Source: Nageia nagi | Lineage: Eukaryota; Pinophyta | Direction of reading: 5' to 3' | Assembly (NCBI GenBank): GCA_050084985.1 | Contig: JBITNC010000001.1 | Coordinates: 163,246,001 to 163,310,000 of the forward strand | DNA: 64,000 bases | The notes under the pieces: model-generated | What the model saw: the letters and a program-made list of their open reading frames with translations, nothing else | What the model was told of the DNA's origin: nothing | Database searches by the model: none | Program-made: the position numbers and the translations under genes | Shown here: piece by piece, positions 45,631 through 58,170 of the stretch | How the letters are laid out: the number at the start of each line of letters is the position of its first letter | Numbering within the stretch: the stretch's first letter is position 1

Positions 45631-46914
45631 GTTTTGTAGTGTTGATACCTTTGCCATTCCTTGCAAGGGTTCCATCAACCTTTCTATGAAGAGGAAGGTC
45701 AATCTTTCCTTGGGAACGCTATGGATCATGATTGCAATTCTCTGACATTCTGACACATACTCATCCATTGCACCCTACTGCTTTAGAGATGTCAACTCTC
45801 TAAAGTAGTCATTCTCTCTCTTTCTGTCAAACCTCTTTACCAATCTTCGAGCAAACTCATCGAAAGAGACAATGTGGGAGTAATCTTGACTTATCACTCC
45901 ATGCTGCCACCATTTGAGGGTATCTCCCTTAAAGTCCAACGATGCAAATTGCATCCTTCTCAATCATGTTCGGACTTAGGGTGAAGTAGGCCTGCAACTG
46001 ATGGAGCCAAGCCCTAGTCATCATCTTCTTGCTGTCATACATGGGCACCTGCATTTTATTGATCTTCTGCTGCAACTCTCTATTGTCACATCACAAATTG
46101 CTTTGGGAGTGTGTGCCATGAGAGTTACCTCCTTTTAACCCCAAGATCTCCAGGTAGCCATTGAAATTCATGTGCCTCAATCCTGGATCTAACATGGAGT
46201 ACTCCCTAAAGATCTAGTTCAACTCAAGAGGACGGGGAATCCGACTTTTTACCTCATTGGTGGACTTCTTGGCAAACATAGGTTTGGACAGTTTTGGAAG
46301 GATGGGCTACTCTCCTATCTTCTCAACGTCTTCTTCCAGGAACCTCCCCAGGAGAGGGTTAGTTTCTTGCGGAGCTCTGTGAGAATGGGACCTCAAGAAC
46401 GCATGCTCTTGGTGACTTATGGATCCGTGATGAGTGGACCCTCTATCTCTCAAGTTGTGCGATCTCCTCAAACTCGGCTTCCTCTCCATTCTATCCTCCT
46501 CCCTTGGCTGCTCTTCTTCATATGGAGTGGGACGTGGAGGGCTGACATGCCTTTCTGAAACTTCTTGACCTCCAATGAACTTATTGATGGCAATCATCTA
46601 CTTTTGCATAGTGGTCATCACACCCATCATATTATGTATGACTGAAATGAGTTCGTTGAACGTCCTCTCTGGCGTAGACTCTCTAGCCGGGGTGAAGCTT
46701 CTCTCTTGGATGATGTGGATTTGCCTCTTTCCACTTCATTCTTCTCACCAAAAGTGTCCTTATCTAGAATGTCATGCATCCAAGGTCGATGATCTTCATT
46801 TGGAGTGACTTTGGCTAGGGTTTCATCATGTTGCATCTTTCCACTCTTCTTAGCTGAGGCTATCTCCCTCCTGGTGCTAGATCTGGTGTAGTAGTTGTGA
46901 ACTACAGGTCTCAT
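45631..46914 (-). pseudogene. Element D gag, N-terminal and capsid part
   Basis: Gag starts at 46914 (MRPVVHNYYTRSS). The capsid part has ASLDFKGDTLKWWQHG and RLVKRFDRKRENDYF (about 45790-45960), then MDEYVSECQRIAIM and KERLTFLFIERL. It is the minus-strand counterpart of the C2 gag. It is cut by the C2 insertion and continues at 40337-40453. Confidence 0.85.
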
Positions 46915-46935
46915 TCACAGGTTGGCCAGATCCAA

Positions 46936-46947
46936 GCTTTGATGCCA
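46936..46947 (-). other. Primer-binding site of element D
   Basis: Minus-strand TGGCATCAAAGC, one base after the LTR end at 46949. Confidence 0.75.
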
Positions 46948-46948
46948 T

Positions 46949-48037
46949 TGTAGAATCCCAAACACAAACTCAAATGCAAATAAGCAAAAACAAGCATGTA
47001 ATCACCCACGTCTAGCCTAGGGCCTCAATTTCAAGCATGAATAATACAATAATTGCAACGCCTGGCTCATACAAGCATACATGAACTCAAACACCCCAAC
47101 ATTGCAATATGGAAGAATACACAAGACAATATTGAGATCCAAAATACCCACAACTGTATTAGCGATATAGAATGACAAATGATACAATACTAGGCCCAGA
47201 GGGCTTAACGTTGGCCTCTAAGGAGCCAACTAGTGCACAATGCACACACAAATGTGATCACTGCTGGTAACACGAAACAATAGATGGGATAACCTCACTC
47301 TCAATACTGGATGCTCTACTGCAGAACTCCCATGCTTGGAAACCTAGGGATATTGCTTGATGTTGCACTAAGACTTGTGTCCATTGGACGGTATGGGAAA
47401 TAATAATAATCATGTATATCCAACAATGATGTTCCAAGGCTTAATATAGCTCACATTGGATCTGGATCTCACCTCAAAGTTATCACCACCTCAAAGTTAT
47501 CACCTAGCCTTCTTGTTCCAACGTTGGCTTCCTAGAAGGCCTCTAAATCCCAACGAAGGTGCTTAGGGATCATTCCAAGCCCAACGTGGGTATCTGGGCC
47601 CTTCACATGCTCAACGTGGGTCTTCATGCTCGACGTGGGTCTAGAGGGCATGCGTGGGTATCTAGAAGTCATCATGGGCTGATGTGGGGGTCTACGAGTC
47701 TCCCCAAGGCTGGCGCATGTGTACAAGTGCTCCCAAATCCAACGTTGGGGCAAATAGGTGTTTATCTATGCTTTAGTATCATCTAGGTGCTATATAAGCC
47801 TTGGGATTCCCACAATCAATTCTTAGGATCTCGAAGTACACAAAATCACATTAACTCATACTTGCCTATGCTTGGGAGGAAGACATCCCACTTGGGGCTT
47901 AAAGTGGGATCCAACGGACCTTTATATTTTTTGTTCCAAGTACTAACAACTAAAGCACAATTAAATAAATAAATATTTACGAAGGGGAATTTGTGGGATT
48001 CCATAATTAAATACAATTTGCAAAGGGGAACGTCACA
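46949..48037 (-). repeat. 5' LTR of long-LTR Gypsy element D
   Basis: 1089 bp, beginning TGTGACGTTCCCC and ending GGATTCTACA on the minus strand, followed by the primer site and gag. It is a diverged relative of the C LTRs, with the same repeated ACCCACGTTGG-type motifs (about 47525-47745). The flank at its start is GTTAA; no partner duplication was located. Confidence 0.82.
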
Positions 48038-48572
48038 GTTAAACCCAGAATTTTTGTGATTATGAAATATATTTAATATTTTTGTAAATATGTATATATA
48101 TTGGAGGAAAGCATGTTATGAATACAATTAATTAGCTTAAAAATTGGAAGATCGTTACAAAGCCTTTAAGCTAGACATAGTGCAAGTCATGAAGATGACA
48201 TCTTATGATGTACTTTCAGTCTCATATTGATATACCTATATTTTTCGCTTGTGGATATCAATATTAGTTCATTTCTTTTTCATTTTTCCTTTCTTGTCTC
48301 TCTTCTATTTAGAACTGGATAAAAGTAGAAACAGAAAATAATAATGATCATATTTAGCTGTTGTATGCTTGAGAGGAACCCAATAAGTAAACCATAGGTT
48401 CCATGTTTCTAATGCTTTTATCAATGTATATAGTCCTTTTTCCTTGAAAGCATGGTGGAGTTTGTCTTAGTTTCTTCTCTATTTGATATTGTATTGATCT
48501 TGGATTCAAATTAAAGGCTTTCAAAAATGAAATATTGTTTCTCTGATTGCATATATTTATAATGAATTACAG
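48038..48572 (+). other. End of the 19.3-kb intron
   Basis: AT-rich, element-free DNA running to the acceptor before the exon at 48573. No repeat recognised. Confidence 0.5.
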
Positions 48573-48651
48573 ATACTGTGTGATTGAAGAAGTTGGTGGA
48601 GCTGGTGCTGCACTCATGGAATGGCGATTAGAGACTGGCCGCACCCATCAG
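48573..48651 (+). CDS. RNA pseudouridine synthase (RluA family), following exon
   Basis: The 79-bp exon lies between the acceptor aatgaattacag and the donor CAG|gtggga. The translation YCVIEEVGGAGAALMEWRLE ends GRTHQ, the conserved GRTHQ(I)R motif of RluA-type synthases that lies near the active site. The first base completes the Arg codon opened at 29257-29258, and the exon ends in phase 0, before an expected IRVHA segment. That next exon was not found in the remaining 15 kb, so a further intron longer than the window is likely, or the gene is disrupted. Confidence 0.85.
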
Positions 48652-49555
48652 GTGGGACAGTCTAGCATGCCAGGCTTTGATTAGTAGATTGTTTATGCAT
48701 GCATGCATGTTTTCAAAATTTTGTTTTTGATTTCAATGGTTGTGAGTGATCAAAATTATTTGTCTTGACAACACGCTTGCCAATGTTAAGTTTTGAGATG
48801 CAATTGAGCTCCAACAGCTACTATTTGATAACTTTGCATGTAAATTATTTTATTCTTTAAAATATATGCACCATGTTTTTAACACACGAACAGTTTTACC
48901 TTGTACTATGTAAATGCCGTATGATCCTAGATGGCTTATTGTTTTTTGAAATTATTGAACGAAACATTGTTCTTGGTGCTCCTTGTAAGTGTTGTAGTAA
49001 TTGCTAGCTTCAGCCTTGGGCATGTTCACTTATTTCTATCAGTATGGACAGGATCATGAGCTCTCTTACTGTAGTCATTTATTTTCTGGATGCTTATTGC
49101 AAGTTAGGGAAGCATCATTACTTTTAGCCTTTCTTGGTCAATGATTAAAGTCAACATTGTTCCATATTAGTGTCATCCATAGAGGGTGAACTGACAAAAT
49201 TTTCAATATGTATGTAGAGCGTGCCAATTATAATTGTTTGTTAAGTTCCCATCTTTGAAATGTATTAATAGGAATAGAATCTGGATTCTGCAAATGACTA
49301 GTGGTATGTGTCTTCCTTTGAAGCAGTAACATTTGTGTCATTAGCTTTGTCATTCTATCTCAACGCTTTTGAATCTCTATCTAAGTATTTTGAAACATAT
49401 CTGCCCTTTCCTTATCTGTTAAGATTTCCCTCATTTTTGTCCATAGTAAACAAGTTGACAGGAAATCGGCTTTAATACTACTTATATGCTATAAATAAAA
49501 ACAATGTACCACACCAATGTAACTAACAAAATAAACCCTGCAATAACCCTAGAGC
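48652..49555 (+). other. Start of the next intron; nothing recognised
   Basis: AT-rich DNA with a clear GT donor at its left end. No element genes or tandem repeats seen. Confidence 0.45.
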
Positions 49556-49561
49556 TGTAAC

Positions 49562-49906
49562 TTAGTGATAAAATCTGTGGGAATACATCAATAGAATAAT
49601 AATTCTGGCAGAGGCGATGCATGAGCAATAGTAATTCTGCCAGAACTTGCTCCTTGCACAAAACTTTCTCCTTGCAAAAGAACTTTCACCTTGTGTGGCA
49701 TGGGACATTGAAGCCATGGCCTGTTGAGGCCCTTGATGTGTTGCCATAAAAGCCAACTGGTGGACCAACTGTTCCATTAGTCCAGTCATTCTTTGTTGAC
49801 CAGTAAGAATACCTGCAATGTTATCCTCAAATGATCTTGCTCTCCTTTCATCATCTTCTCTTCTTTTCCTTTCTGCTTCCAAATAATCATCACTTTTGTC
49901 TCCCAT
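49562..49906 (-). pseudogene. Gypsy gag N-terminal remnant
   Basis: A minus-strand frame starting MGDKSDDYLEAERKRRED, with a coiled, charged N terminus and QQRMTGLMEQLVHQ. This is the style of the gag start in plant Gypsy elements. It sits just inside the LTR at 50028-50968 and is truncated after about 110 codons. Confidence 0.5.
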
Positions 49907-50014
49907 ATCTCCAACCAGATCTGAACTTTATGGTGGCTGATTGGGGTGTGATCTATTACTCCTTCAATTATACTAATGGTGCATCAACTGTCTTCACAGG
50001 CTGGCAGGAAACCA

Positions 50015-50026
50015 ACTCCAATACCA
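50015..50026 (-). other. Primer-binding site next to the 50028-50968 LTR
   Basis: Minus-strand TGGTATTGGAGT, one base after the LTR end, a two- to three-base variant of the tRNA-Met site. Confidence 0.6.
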
Positions 50027-50027
50027 A

Positions 50028-50968
50028 TGTAAGGAACCATACCAAAATAATCCAGAAATTTTACAAGTAAAATGTTAAATTCACCAAAATATTTCAGGTC
50101 TGAAGTTTACTACTGAAATAAACCAGCAAACTCAGAAATTATCTACATCTCACTCCACAAATTTTAATAAAATAATCTGATAGTGGCAATTCAATCTAGG
50201 GCACACAAGATGCACAAAAGATGCTCCAAAAACTCAGCACAGAATAGCTAGGGCTGGACGCCCATCTCCAGAAGGCAGATCTGATCTGAAACACACAAGA
50301 ATCTCCAAACTGGGCGATCAGCATGCAAGCAAGCTGAACACTCTGAAATCTGAAAATATTCTCTCCAAAGCTGGGCGCTCCACACTGGGTCTCCAAACCC
50401 TCAGATCTGACTTTCCAAACAGTCAGAAAATCTGTCTTCTTCGGCAATGCATGCACAAATGTAAACTCCGAATAGATTTACCCCTAAAAGCTCAAGGCTG
50501 TTCTTCCTCAAGGTTAACATAGAGACTAACCTTCCTCTAGTGTTCCCACTCCTGTAGGGTTTCAGGCTACAAAAGGAATAAAGACTGCTGCTACAACAAT
50601 GATCTCTAAATTATTAGCTGTAAAAATGATCCAAAAAAACCCCTTACAATGAGCAATTACTTTCCTTAATAGACTTATCAAAAATCCTCAACTCTCCCAT
50701 AAAATGGACGCCTTGGTGGCTATTTTGGGGACTAGAATTCAACGCCCCACTCTAGGGAGTTACAACGTGTATTTTGGGCGATTACATCAGTTACAAAGTC
50801 AAAATATTAAAAACTATCCTAATTTTTCAATTACATTTTTTTTTAACACACTTCTGCACAATAAAACACACCTCTAAATACTCCAAAAGTGGACGCTCCT
50901 CTTCAAGAGGCAAATTTACATCATTTAAACACCAAAAATGAAAAGGGATATTAATTAGGGACATTTCA
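50028..50968 (-). repeat. Gypsy 5' LTR, minus strand
   Basis: About 941 bp, reading TGAAATGTCCC at its minus-strand start and CCTTACA at its end, followed by a primer site and gag. Phrases such as ctccaaa, gctgggcg and tggacgc recur inside. The other end of the element was not found. Confidence 0.65.
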
Positions 50969-51740
50969 CTGTTGAGGATCGAGGCAAATCACGAAATAGC
51001 CCGTGATTTGCGAGTCTATCGTCTCTTTGTTCTCTTGAGACTGAGTTCGAAGACCGCTTCATCTTTCGGTGTTCAATGTACTATGAGATCAGAGGTAGAT
51101 ACCATTGCCTCTTCCATGACTCATATGACTCATTGTCTACATTCATTTGGTACTTGGATCAACATTGTTTAGCTCTTTACCTTCGAGAGACCTTCCTCCT
51201 ACAAAAAGCATCTTCTAGCTTGCACTCAACATCTGATAGGTGATCGTCACATTACATTGTTTTTTTGAGCTTTTTCTATAGAGGGGGAGTGTAGGAGACA
51301 ACGTGAGGACCCTCTTCACACTACGCATTACACCATGAGATGCCTTCAAGACCCCTAGGCTACACTAAGGACTCGACAAATCACATCTTTCTTCCCCTCC
51401 AGCAATTGTACCATAGACAAGTCCCTCAGAGACCAATGAGATCCCTCCCTGGTGTGGAGAGCACTTGCATGCTTTCTGTCGCAGAGGCCTAGGATGACCC
51501 TCCATGAGATGTTCTAGATTTTTATCCCTCCTTCCTTTAGAGTTTGGACCATCCTTTATACAAATGTGTTTGTGTTTTCTTTAGGTTATTTTTTTATGCT
51601 TTCTTTAGAGTGGACCCTATAGGAACTTTGTTGGTTTCCTGATCATGCTTGTAATTAACACTCCCATTGATCGCTTTTGGTCACCCAAGGACATTAATAT
51701 ACTTTCTTTCTTTCTTGGGGCCAAATTTTAGATAGAACAG
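50969..51740 (+). other. Possible retrotransposon 3' end (polypurine tract and LTR start)
   Basis: A purine run (gagggggag, 51281-51289) is followed by TGTAGGAGACA at 51290, the form of a polypurine tract and LTR start. A short open frame at 50972-51172 precedes it. No second LTR or element gene supports it. Confidence 0.35.
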
Positions 51741-51744
51741 ACTC

Positions 51745-51860
51745 AAAAATAGGGCTGACCTCAACCTTGTTATCAATACCAAGGCTGATCATGGCCCTAT
51801 TTTGAGGGAACTTGAGGCCCAAACTTTTGGAGGAGCCTTCCATAGGCCTCCACACATTTT
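51745..51860 (-). repeat. Inverted partial copy of the 337-bp repeat
   Basis: On the minus strand it reads acaaggttgaggtcagccct near 51753-51772, matching acaaggttgacctcagccct at 55959 on the plus strand. The arrangement puts inverted copies on both sides of hAT-2. Confidence 0.55.
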
Positions 51861-54800
51861 TCTTCAAAATTTTACTTTTTTTTTTTTGACAAAAGATCTG
51901 TTGGAAATCAATAAGAAAAGCGAATAATGAACAAACATGACAAAATCATTGAAATATCTAGTGTTTAAAAAATAGCCGTTTAAATGTGAAATTCGTAAAT
52001 GTTTAAATTTTTTAAAAATGACGAACCTTTCCTGAAAAATTACGTACTCCCACAATCTTTTATCACGATTTTTCCACATTTTTTTGCACTATTTTTCAAA
52101 AAAAAAAAAAAAACGCGAACTTGGACCAAAAATTACGAACATTTAGATATTGCCGATTTCATACTTAGAAAAAAAGTCAAAAAAATGCAAATAAATTGCA
52201 TATAAACATTGAAAAAAACATGCAAAGTGGCATGAATTCATAGGTTTAAAGACACAAAAAAATCTCCCAAATGCGAACAAAAATGCATTTATACGCAAAG
52301 AAAACACCTAAAACACCTCGAATTCACCGCCAAATAGAGACAAATTGTTAGTTTTGGGGTTAAATAGAAAAAGCTCTTCATTTTGTTATTTCACTTTACA
52401 TGTTTGAGGGTAGAAGACTGGAGTTGAGGGGAGCAAGAAAAGAGCTGAGGGGAGCGAGATAGAAGTTGAGGGGAGCATTATGTTGGTGATTTGGAGCTGA
52501 GGGGAGCATTGTTCAAGATTATTTAGTGTTTTGGAGGTAACAGAAGATTTTTGGGGCTGCACTTAAGATCTCCTCATTTCTCATACATTCTGTTACATCC
52601 TCTTTGGCAGTATGTAACACATCTGGGGGGCAAACCAAGTACTCCAGGGAAGATACAATGTAACTTGTGTCAAAAGATTTTCGTTGGAGGGATTAATAGG
52701 TTCAACATTCTTGTTTCTCAAAAAAGAGGGAGAGGTGTGGAAGTCTGCTCTGGTGCAAGTGTAGATCTTATTCTTGAGGCAAACGAAGACTTGGACTCTA
52801 CAGTACAGAGAAGGGCGAGGAAGGATGCAGTTCAAATGGAGCTAAGAGTAGGGATGTCTTCTAGTGCTAGAAGTGTAAGTTATAGTCAATCTCAAACTTT
52901 TGGTACTAGTGCTTCTAGACTCGGACTCTCTCCCTACTTTGGGCCACGAACAACACCTGCAGCCCAACCATCTATTACAAGTTTACTAAACAAGATTGAG
53001 AAGAAAAAAGCAGATTTGTTAGTTGTTAAGCTGATATATTATGAAGGTTTGCCAATCAACATTACTAGGAGCCCTTATTGGCAAGCAATGTTTGATGTAG
53101 TTTGTGCGATTAGGGTTGGGTATAAGGCTCCCACTTATGCAGAAGTGCAAGGGCCTCTTGTGCAGGTGTGCTTAGATAGGTACGTCAATATTTTAAACAT
53201 ATTTCTTTACTTGCAATTTTTAACTTTTTAGTCACATTTTAATTTTTTATAGAGTTGTATTTTAATTTATAGTTGTTTTGTTTTGTTTTTGTTTTTCCAG
53301 ATTGTCTTCAATTAAAGAGTCCTAAAAGATAACGGGTTGCACCATAATGTTTGACGGGTGGAGAGACATGAAGGGTAGAACCCTTATTAATTTCCTTGTG
53401 TATTGCCCACGTGGAACACTTTTCATGAGATCCATTGATGCATCCGCACAAATAAAGGATTCAAAAATATTACTCAATTTTTTAGACTAGTTTGTGTAGG
53501 AGGTGGGAGTGTTCTTTGTGTAGGAGGAGGGAGTGGAGCACGTTGTCCAAGCGATTACGGACAACATTGCAAACTATGTTCTAGATGGGGAATTACTTAT
53601 GGACAAGTATCCCACCATTTTTTTTGACTCCATATGCTGCCCATTGCATTGATCTTATTTTGGAGGACATAGGGAAATTGGATTTGGTGAGAGGGGTGGT
53701 TGAGCAAGGAAGGTCAATCACTAAGTACATTTATAATAAATTCATAGTTCTTAGCATGACGAGGAAATACACCCGCAACAAGGAGTTGTTGTGCCCAATA
53801 GCCACACAGTTTGCCTCTAATTTTATCTTTCTTCAATCATTGCTCAAAAGCATGTCCAAGCTTTAGGCAATTTTTGTTTCTAGAGAATGACTTTCTACTG
53901 CCTTGAGCACGAGGCCAAAGGGACAAAAGGTGGTTGCTTTGATAGGTAGGTAGGAAGTTTGGGATGGGATTGGAGAGATTTGTTCAGTGATTGGGCCACT
54001 TGTTGGTGTCCTTCGCTTAGTTGATGGGGATAGACTTGCTATGGGCTACTTGTATGAGGCCATGGATAGGGCCAAAGGGAGCATTAAGAAATATTAGATG
54101 ATGATAATGAGTTTGGTGACAAGTTCAACATCTTTTGGAATATCATTTATGAGTGATGGGACAACATGCTCCATCGCCCTATTCATGCAGCAGGGGCCAT
54201 GTTGAACCCTACATTATTATTTGCACCAGGATCCAAAATGTTGAAAGATCATGAGGTTACGAGAGGGGTAAGTTTAAATTTAAAATTAAAGTATTGCAAC
54301 AAAATGTATGAAGGTCTTGGTTAATAATATAATATTTTTAATTTTATTAATGGCATTTAATTTGAAATTTTAACTTGGGTATCAAAATGCATATGCAGTA
54401 TGGTGAGAGATCCCACAAATAGTGCCCAAATCTTAAAGGACATGGAGATGTACAAAATGCCACATGGCTTCTTTGGTTTTGGTGGAGCTATAGAGACACA
54501 TGGGGACCTCTCTCAAGGTGAGAGGAAACTTCAAGTTCAAACTTCAAACTAAATAATAAATATTTTGAAATTCAAATTGTTCAACTTCATTTTGTTGTTT
54601 TTAATCTTTAGTATTACTATTGTATACATTTAAGCTTTTACTATTTTTAATATTTTCTAATTTGTTTTGTATTTTAGATGTATGGTGGATAAATTTTGGA
54701 GGTGATACACCTAAATTGCAAAACATAGCCATCTGCATACTTAGTCAAACATGTACCTCTTCAGGATGCGAGCGCAAATAGAGTGCCTTTGAAAAATTCA

Positions 54801-55790
54801 CTCCAAGAGGTGTAGCAAGTTAGCAATTTTATTCATTTCAATTTTGATTCTTAGTTCTTGCAAATTTGCAATTAGGTTTCAATTTGCAATTGATATGGCG
54901 AAATTTGTTTAAATGTTATTCGGTTGTCGATGCAATGCATGGATGATATTTTGTATTTCTATGTCAACTTGCGATTGTATGTGAAGCAATTGCACAAGGC
55001 GGATAGTGGGGAACCCATTGATTTGTCTTCCATTGATCCCTAATATAATGATGCACCTCCATGTGATGTCATAGAAGATGAAAATTTGGAAGAGGAGTTT
55101 CGGGCTGAATTGATTAAGTTGGGGGAATAGATTGACATAGGCACAAGCACTAGCAAATTACCAAGTGTGGAGGAGGTCCAACCCTAGGAGGAGGAGCATG
55201 CACACACACAGGAGTAGGATCTATTCCCTATTGTGGATGTTCATGGCAAAGGAATAGAAGTCTCTCCTAATATTTTCACTCCTAGTGGTAGTAAATCATA
55301 TGGTTATGGTGGTCGATATAAGAGGGGCAACGGCCATGGATGCCTTGATTGACATTGTATTACACTATTACTTTTTTTGTACTTGTTGGCACTTGGCAAG
55401 TTCGCACTAGGCAATAGACATTTATGATTTGACATACATTTTGATTTTGTATATCTATTATTGATGATCGATATTATGAACTTGTGATTTATGATTTTTG
55501 TCTATCATACGAATATGAATTATGATGAATGATGAATGAAAATGTTTTATAGCAATTAGATAAACATATTCTATGGAAAATTCGAAAAATATAAAAAATT
55601 TGCATGTTTTTTTTTGTTTTTTTAATGTATAACTTTTTTTCTCCATTTTTGTCGTTTTTTTCGCGTTTGTTCATGTTTAAATATACCATGTATTTTTCCT
55701 GTTTTTCCCGTACTTTTGACGATTTTTAAAACTTGACCCCAATACGTATATACTATGTATATACTTGGTACCTGATTTTTCAAACATGGG
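51860..55790 (+). mobile_element. hAT-2 element, approximate extent
   Basis: AT-rich non-coding flanks surround the transposase. Related phrases appear in opposite orientation at both sides (aaacgcgaac near 52112; gcgtttgttc near 55662), which may be part of the terminal or subterminal repeats. No exact 8-bp target duplication was found, so the limits are approximate. Confidence 0.45.
52551..55350 (+). pseudogene. hAT transposase relic (hAT-2), multi-exon
   Basis: A BED-type finger region has PLWQYVTHLGG and CNLCQKIFVGG (about 52595-52690). It is followed by a spacer and a DUF659-type block: YEGLPINITRSPYWQ near 53040, then MFDGWRDMKGRTLINFLVY at about 53345. The body has TPYAAHCIDLILEDIGKLD (about 53625-53680). 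The C-terminal dimerisation region has WWINFGGDTPKL and SQTCTSSGCER (about 54685-54775). Introns are suggested at 53180-53300 and 54270-54400. Stops (for example near 53323, 53487, 53520, 53863, 53889 and 54778) and a frameshift near 53622 show that it is dead. Confidence 0.8.
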
Positions 55791-55849
55791 AAATATCAAT
55801 CATAAAAGGAAGAAAATGAAAAATCAAGCATAGATTTGGCTTCATGACC

Positions 55850-56690
55850 CTCAAAAAGGCCTTTGAGGCAAGTTTTAGGTTCATCAGACCCAGAAAAAAG
55901 ACTGGCCTCGGCTTTGTAGCAACATGACAAAGTTTAATGTCGGCCCTGTAGCAGCATGACAAGGTTGACCTCAGCCCTGTTTTTAAGGTATTTTCATCCT
56001 AGGAAAATGGCGTGTCTTCTTTGTGCTTCAGGAAGTCAATGTCAGGTTTTGTTCTTTAGTTTGAGCAATTTTTTGGCGATGAAAAGATGAATTCCCTCTA
56101 AGAAAAAGTTGCAATAATTGTCAACAAAAAGTGACAAAGTTGTCAGCATGAGCAAGTCAGAATATCTTAGTTTAAAGTTAGAATCTCAGAAAACCAAGAA
56201 TGGAATCAATCTTAGCTTAGTTCAAGGGTCCACTAGGGCAAGTTTGAAGGTTTTCATATGTAGAAACGGGGTCAACCCAGCCTTGTAGCAGCAAGACAAG
56301 GGTGACCCAGGCCCTATTTTTGAATTATTTTCAAAAAATGAAAGTAGCAGGCACCTTCTCTCAGGCTTAGAAGGTTAGTTTGACACTTTATTTTTTAGTT
56401 CTGGCAGTTTTAGCCTTAAAAAGTGAGATTTTCCACCATAAAAAACTTGTGAAAATTGTCAACAAGAAGTGCAATGTTGTCATCATATGAAATTAAAAAT
56501 ATCTCAGTTCAGCGTCAGTATCTCAGAAAATCAGGAACGGAAGCAGTCTCAGCTTAGTTCCAGGATTCATCGGCGCACATTTGAAGGCCTTCGGAACAAA
56601 GAACAAGGTCGACCTCGGCTCTGTAGTAGCAAGAGAAGGCCGACCTCAGCCTCACGTTGGAAGAATTTCAGCTCCAAGAAAAAAATCAGG
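55850..56690 (+). repeat. 337-bp tandem repeat, about 2.5 copies
   Basis: Corresponding points are ctcagaaaaccaagaatgg at 56185 and ctcagaaaatcaggaacgg at 56522 (distance 337), and gtagcagcatgacaagg at 55948 and gtagcagcaagacaagg at 56285 (distance 337). Each copy contains a ttgtcaacaa.aagtg phrase and a pair of gacct.agcc phrases. No coding function is evident. Confidence 0.85.
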
Positions 56691-57239
56691 ACCTATCTCA
56701 TAGCTTTAAGAGGTCGTTTTGGCCATTTTCAAGTCAAAATGAGGAATTTTTAAGAAGCAAGTTTTTTTTGGTCCTAAACTTTTTCAAAAATCAAAGAAAA
56801 ATCAGAAATCAGCTTGGCAACTATAGAAGACTCCTAGACCAGCTAATGAGAAAAAAAAATCATTTGAAAAAGAGAAAAATGGAGAAAGTTATGGAAGTTT
56901 TAGGCTAAAATTTGGACGCAACTGAAGGGCGGCTTGGGGGGCTCTCACAATATGCAAACCATTCCCCATTTCTTATTTTTCTTCATCTCATATCTTTATT
57001 GTATTTTAAGAATAGTAAGAAAAATACAGAATTGAAAAATCCAATCCAGAAGACCCTCGTCCAAGCTTTCAAATCCGACAACGTTTTGGAGATTCAAAAC
57101 TCCAAAAAGGTAAAAATCATGTATATCAAGTTTTTCTTGCAAAATTGTTCAATTCTTGCAAAAAAATAAAAAATGTTATTTCATAGTATATCATGATAAA
57201 TTTGATAAATATCAATGCTTTTCAAGTTATTTAAAAAAT
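56691..57239. other. Spacer, AT-rich, no recognised feature
   Basis: It contains only runs of A and weak open frames without family resemblance. Confidence 0.4.
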
Positions 57240-58170
57240 TTCAGAATTTTTACGCATTTTGGTCTATGGGACATTGGAAGACCTGTCACGGCAATCCCAC
57301 AATGATTCTGTTGTTGCTGCCTATGGATCTTCCTCCACCATTGCAACAACTTGTTCTATGGCTTCCAATTCATCAAAGCTGAATCGAACATGGGTTAATT
57401 TCATCCAATTCTATCGCCTTGTGATTGTTTCCTTGAATTTTGCTGTGGAGAAGGAGAAGGTTATAATGCACAAATATCAAATCAGTTAAGCACTATTGGG
57501 TGAGCTTGTTGCATGAGTGGATATTCTCAAATGTGCTCCAATTTCACTCACACCTAGAAGCACTATGGTTAGAATTAAAATTTTAATTGTCAACTTTTTA
57601 AGATTTGGCATCTTAGCGCCATAATCCTCCCACCATATATCTGAAAAATAATTAAGAAATAAGATTTTGACTCATATTAGTTAAACAATTCAATAAAATA
57701 AAATGCATTAGTTTTACTGGTAAAACTTGTTTTTACCTAGAGCTTGAGTTTCCCTTGCGTAAAGGCATTGTTGAGATTCAAAGAGGTAGCCTTATGCCTT
57801 CTTATAGATTTGAAGCTCATCTACTAGTTTATGCCTTGTAGCCACATTGGTCACCATACTCTCTATGATCATAAAAGAACATGGGATTTGAAGTGCTTTG
57901 AACCGTGCACCACAACTTGCGATGGCATTGACCATGTACTCACAATGTGGTGATCTTGCCACATTGAAAGGAATGTTTGAGAAATACTGAAATTTGGCAC
58001 ATGCCTTTCCTGCTTCTTGAACCTTCTTCTTGTTCCATGAGACATCAAGCTAGGGTTGTGTTGTGCTTGCACAACACACCCCAAGATGTAGCATTTTGGG
58101 GACCCTATTTTTGCAAAGGTAATGAGGTGCATTGTCTTGAGATTGGCTTTTGCGCGACGGATAGTTCATT
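57240..58170 (-). pseudogene. hAT transposase relic (hAT-3), internally deleted
   Basis: Minus-strand text from the right begins with a BED/DUF659-like part (WNKKKVQEAG, then NIPFNVARSPH and YMVNAIASCG, about 57900-58060). It passes to a C-terminal dimerisation part with WWEDYGAKMPNLKKLTIKI (about 57580-57640), then text with IQGNNHKAIELDEINP near 57400. The catalytic middle of the transposase is missing, and frames shift repeatedly. It is a deleted relic. Confidence 0.6.

Larger units (their letters stand above)
29259..48572 (+). other. 19.3-kb intron of the pseudouridine synthase gene
   Basis: It begins with GT (gtgatt) and ends with aatgaattacag. Most of its length is retrotransposon sequence: a gag-protease relic (33.0-34.0 kb), LTR-B and its body (34.1-37.6 kb), and the long-LTR Gypsy cluster (37.6-48.0 kb). 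The splice phases of the two flanking exons agree. Confidence 0.75.
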
